A stretch of 64,000 bases of DNA from Chlamydiales bacterium (GTDB lineage Bacteria > Chlamydiota > Chlamydiia > Chlamydiales > Rhabdochlamydiaceae): assembly GCA_016185065.1 (NCBI GenBank), contig JACPOL010000008.1, forward strand, positions 62,001 through 126,000, read 5' to 3'. Within the stretch, counting starts at the first letter, position 1. Every line of letters begins with the position of its first letter. Below, piece by piece: positions 58,782 through 64,000 of the stretch. The notes beneath the pieces are model-generated. The model ran no database searches. It worked only from the letters and a program-made list of their open reading frames with translations, and had not been told where the DNA came from. A program made the position numbers and the translations under genes.

Positions 58782-58808
58782 GATGCTGATGCTGGGCAAA
58801 TGGTATAA

Positions 58809-61295
<2,487 letters not shown>

Positions 61296-61304
61296 GGTAA
61301 AAAT

Positions 61305-63755
61305 ATGACCTATACCAAAGACGAGATTATTCTTCCGCGTAACGTTGAAGAAGAGGTCAAAGAGAGCTATTTGCGCTATTCGATGTCCGTGATCATCTCA
61401 CGGGCTCTTCCCGATGTGCGCGACGGCTTGAAACCCTCTCAGCGCCGCATTCTTTATGCGATGCGCATGTTGAACCTATCACCTGGCGGCAAGCACCGTA
61501 AGTGCGCCAAGATTTCGGGAGATACCTCTGGAGACTACCACCCGCACGGTGAGACGGTCATCTACCCGACGCTCGTGCGTATGGCTCAGCCATGGTCGAT
61601 GCGCTACATGCTGGTCGATGGCCAGGGAAACTTCGGTTCCATCGATGGCGACCCTCCAGCTGCGATGCGTTACACAGAAGCGCGCCTAACGCACGCTTCA
61701 GTAGCGCTCATGGAAGATCTGGAAAAGGACACTGTCGATCTCGTTCCGAACTACGATGAGACGAAGACAGAGCCTACCGTTTTTCCTTCAAAATTTCCTA
61801 ACCTCCTCGCAAACGGCTCATCCGGTATTGCGGTTGGTATGGCGACAAACATCGCCCCTCACAACTTGGGAGAGCTAGTCACTGCAACGATGCTGCTGAT
61901 CGATAATCCTATGGCGGGCATCGACGAGATTCTGCAAGTGATGCCTGGTCCCGATTTTCCTACAGGTGGAATCATCTGTGGAACAAGGGGAGTGCGCGAG
62001 GCGTATCACACAGGACGAGGCAAGCTTCTCCTGCGCGGCGTGATCCGCGTTGAGGAGATGGAAGGAGATAGAGAGAGACTCGTCGTCGATGAGATCCCCT
62101 ACAACGTCACAAAGGCCGACCTAATCCAGAAGATTGCGATGCTCGTCAATGAGAAGACGATGCCGGGAATTTCCGATATCCGCGACGAGTCTGATAAAGA
62201 CGGGATGCGTATTGTTCTCGAACTGAAACGCGGAGAGATACCAGACGTAACGATCAACCAGCTCTACAAGTACACAGATCTTCAGGTTACCTTCGGATGC
62301 AACATGCTAGCCCTCGATAAAGGGCTTCCACGCATCATGAACGTGAAGCAGATGATCGCGGCGTGGATTGAGCACCGCATCGAAGTCATTAGAAGACGCA
62401 CACGCTTTGAGCTTGCAAAAGCAGAAGCGCGCGCCCATGTACTTGAAGGCTACCTGAAAGCGCTAGACCATCTCGATGCAGTTGTCCGTCTCATTCGCGC
62501 GGCAGACAATCGCGATGGCGCTAAGAACGAGCTGATGGTGCAGTATGGCCTCTCTGAACGCCAAGCCAATGCTGTACTCGATCTACGACTCTACCAGCTC
62601 ACTGGCATGGAGAAGGAGAAGATCGAGAACGAGTACAAAGATCTTCTCGCTAAGATCGCCCACTTTAGAGCGGTACTTGCTAATGAAGCTTTAGTGCGCG
62701 GCATTATTAAAGAAGAGCTTCTCGAAGTGAAGAAGCATCACACTTCTGACAGAAGAACAAAACTGATTGCAGCAGAAGGCGAATTTAACATCGAGGATCT
62801 GATCCCCGATGAGCCTGTCATCATTACCATCTCTGAAGATGACTACATCAAACGTATGCCTGTCGACACCTTCCGCGAGCAGCGCCGTGGTGGACAGGGA
62901 GTTATCGGTCTCGAGATGAAGAAGGAGGCCGACACCTTAAAAGATATCTATGCTGCTACCACACACGACTACCTGATGATCTTTACAAGCTTCGGCAGAT
63001 GCTACTGGCTTAAAGTCTGGCAGATTCCAGAAGCGGGAAGACGCTCAAAGGGCAAGCCGCTAATCAATCTACTTGAAGATATTCAGCCTTCAGAGAAGAT
63101 CGCAGCTGTCTTGCGTGTGAAGAGCTTTGAAGAGCCAGGATCTATTCTACTCGCGACAAAACGCGGTGTTGTGAAAAAGACCGAGCTCTCAGCATTTAGC
63201 TCTCCAAGACGCAAAGGCGTCTATGCAATTAACATCGATGAGGGTGATGAGGTGATCGCGGCACGTCTTACAAAAGAGGGCCAGCAGATCATGCTCTTTA
63301 CCAAGAACGCGATGGCAGTGCGCTTCGATCAGAGCACAGTGCGCCCTGTGGGAAGAGTGGCGCGCGGCGTGAAAGGGGCAACTCTTCGCGACGAGAAAGA
63401 CGCTGTCGTCTCTTGCGAAGTAGTAAATGGCAACGAATCGATCTTAGTCGTCTGCGCTAACGGTTATGGCAAGCGCTCCAAAGTGGAAGACTTCCGCCAG
63501 ACAAACCGCGGAGGTGTCGGTGTACGCTCTATCATCATCAGCGAGCGCAATGGCGAAGTGATCGCAGCGGTCTCTGTTGAAGATAAAGATAGCGTCGTGA
63601 TGATGTCCAACGCTGGCCAGACGCTTAGAATCTCTATGAATGATGTGCGCGTCATGGGCCGTTCGACACAGGGAGTTAGACTCGTCTCTCTCCCAGAGAA
63701 GGATGTGCTAGTGGCTGTTCAACGACTTGAGGGAATCGAACCAGAAAAAGTATAG
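61305..63755 (+). CDS. gyrA: DNA gyrase subunit A
   Basis: 816 aa. Winged-helix/tower domain with DGLKPSQRRILYAMRML and active-site tyrosine in AAMRYTEARLT; the quinolone-pocket region reads HPHGETVIYPTLVRMAQPW. C-terminal pinwheel starts with the GyrA box QRRGGQG, so it is a true gyrase rather than topoisomerase IV. Directly follows gyrB and is followed 8 bp later by tmk, the C. trachomatis order CT190-CT189-CT188. Confidence 0.96.
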   Translation: MTYTKDEIILPRNVEEEVKESYLRYSMSVIISRALPDVRDGLKPSQRRILYAMRMLNLSPGGKHRKCAKISGDTSGDYHPHGETVIYPTLVRMAQPWSMRYMLVDGQGNFGSIDGDPPAAMRYTEARLTHASVALMEDLEKDTVDLVPNYDETKTEPTVFPSKFPNLLANGSSGIAVGMATNIAPHNLGELVTATMLLIDNPMAGIDEILQVMPGPDFPTGGIICGTRGVREAYHTGRGKLLLRGVIRVEEMEGDRERLVVDEIPYNVTKADLIQKIAMLVNEKTMPGISDIRDESDKDGMRIVLELKRGEIPDVTINQLYKYTDLQVTFGCNMLALDKGLPRIMNVKQMIAAWIEHRIEVIRRRTRFELAKAEARAHVLEGYLKALDHLDAVVRLIRAADNRDGAKNELMVQYGLSERQANAVLDLRLYQLTGMEKEKIENEYKDLLAKIAHFRAVLANEALVRGIIKEELLEVKKHHTSDRRTKLIAAEGEFNIEDLIPDEPVIITISEDDYIKRMPVDTFREQRRGGQGVIGLEMKKEADTLKDIYAATTHDYLMIFTSFGRCYWLKVWQIPEAGRRSKGKPLINLLEDIQPSEKIAAVLRVKSFEEPGSILLATKRGVVKKTELSAFSSPRRKGVYAINIDEGDEVIAARLTKEGQQIMLFTKNAMAVRFDQSTVRPVGRVARGVKGATLRDEKDAVVSCEVVNGNESILVVCANGYGKRSKVEDFRQTNRGGVGVRSIIISERNGEVIAAVSVEDKDSVVMMSNAGQTLRISMNDVRVMGRSTQGVRLVSLPEKDVLVAVQRLEGIEPEKV

Positions 63756-63763
63756 GGAAGCGC

Positions 63764-64000
63764 ATGAGTGGGCTGTTAATCACCTTTGAGGGTGGCGAGG
63801 GAGCGGGTAAGTCCACTCTCATCGAGCGGCTTTTTGATGCGCTCAATGCCAAGAATCTTCCCGTTGTCAAGACGCGTGCTCCGGGAGGGACCCGGCTGGG
63901 GGAGGTGATTCGAAACCTCCTCTTAAATAAAGAAGAGGCGCCTCTCTGTTCACACTCTGAGCTCCTTCTCTTTCTAGCCGATAGAGCCCAACACGTAGAA
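63764..64000 (+). CDS. tmk: Thymidylate kinase (partial)
   Basis: First 79 codons only; the window ends inside the gene. MSGLLITFEGGEGAGKSTLI holds the P-loop (GGEGAGKST), followed by VVKTRAPGGTRLGEVIRNLL with the conserved RxPGGT, DR-type motif in FLADRAQHVE. It makes dTDP from dTMP. A GGGAAG precedes the ATG; same order as C. trachomatis. Confidence 0.95.
   Translation, partial: MSGLLITFEGGEGAGKSTLIERLFDALNAKNLPVVKTRAPGGTRLGEVIRNLLLNKEEAPLCSHSELLLFLADRAQHVE

Overview
The window reads as chromosomal DNA of a Chlamydiae bacterium outside the Chlamydiaceae (an amoeba- or arthropod-associated 'environmental' chlamydia). From memory of the Chlamydia trachomatis map, these gene neighbourhoods are chlamydial: trxB/acpS (CT099-CT100), spoIID-ruvB-dcd (CT041-CT039), glgX-slc1 (CT042-CT043), ssb-pepA (CT044-CT045), dnaA-yidC (CT250-CT251) and lgt (CT252), two CorC-like proteins, nifS-like and PP2C (CT256-CT259), mgtE (CT194), and CT191-gyrB-gyrA-tmk (CT191-CT188). 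The type III chaperone Slc1, the DUF21/CBS pair and the dnaA next to yidC fit the same assignment. No database search was run; all calls come from motifs and gene order.

Layout. 1-1709: end of a spermidine/putrescine-type ABC importer (potB partial, potA). 1.8-7.2 kb: trxB, an outer-membrane barrel, acpS, a PIN-TRAM membrane protein, rlmH, lgt. 7.3-9.6 kb: two unrecognised genes, one Inc-like. 9.6-14.2 kb: ridA, ssb, pepA, an RluA-type synthase, a heptosyltransferase. 14.2-18.1 kb: a BioD/DRTGG protein, mazG, a MOMP-like porin, an exostosin-like protein and, antisense to its 3' end, the SRP RNA gene ffs. 18.3-30.5 kb: spoIID, ruvB, dcd, a small coiled-coil membrane protein, two CorC-like proteins, a TraB/ChaN-like protein, cysteine desulfurase, PP2C, a secreted serpin, a CPBP protease and a lipoprotein. 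30.5-34 kb: two tandem ankyrin-type paralogues and an Inc-like protein. 34.1-40.4 kb: glgX, slc1, dnaA, yidC. 40.4-45.3 kb: three LRR proteins, the first ending in a eukaryotic CaaX prenylation box, and a TPR protein. 45.5-56.1 kb: a complete classical menaquinone set (typA-menG-F-D-H-B-A-C-E on the minus strand, with a hotdog thioesterase opposite that could fill the MenI step). 56.2-64 kb: mgtE, a DUF4160/DUF2442 pair, a DciA-like DUF721 protein, gyrB, gyrA and the start of tmk.

The most striking non-coding feature is four families of long-armed palindromic elements (about 75-190 bp, arms to 40 bp) scattered between genes. They sit mainly where two genes converge and at places where the gene order departs from that of C. 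trachomatis; one accessory gene is flanked on both sides by members of one family. No transposase, CRISPR array, tRNA or rRNA was seen. The other points of interest are host-directed: the serpin, the LRR/CaaX and F-box-like LRR proteins, the ankyrin duplication and the Inc-like proteins.
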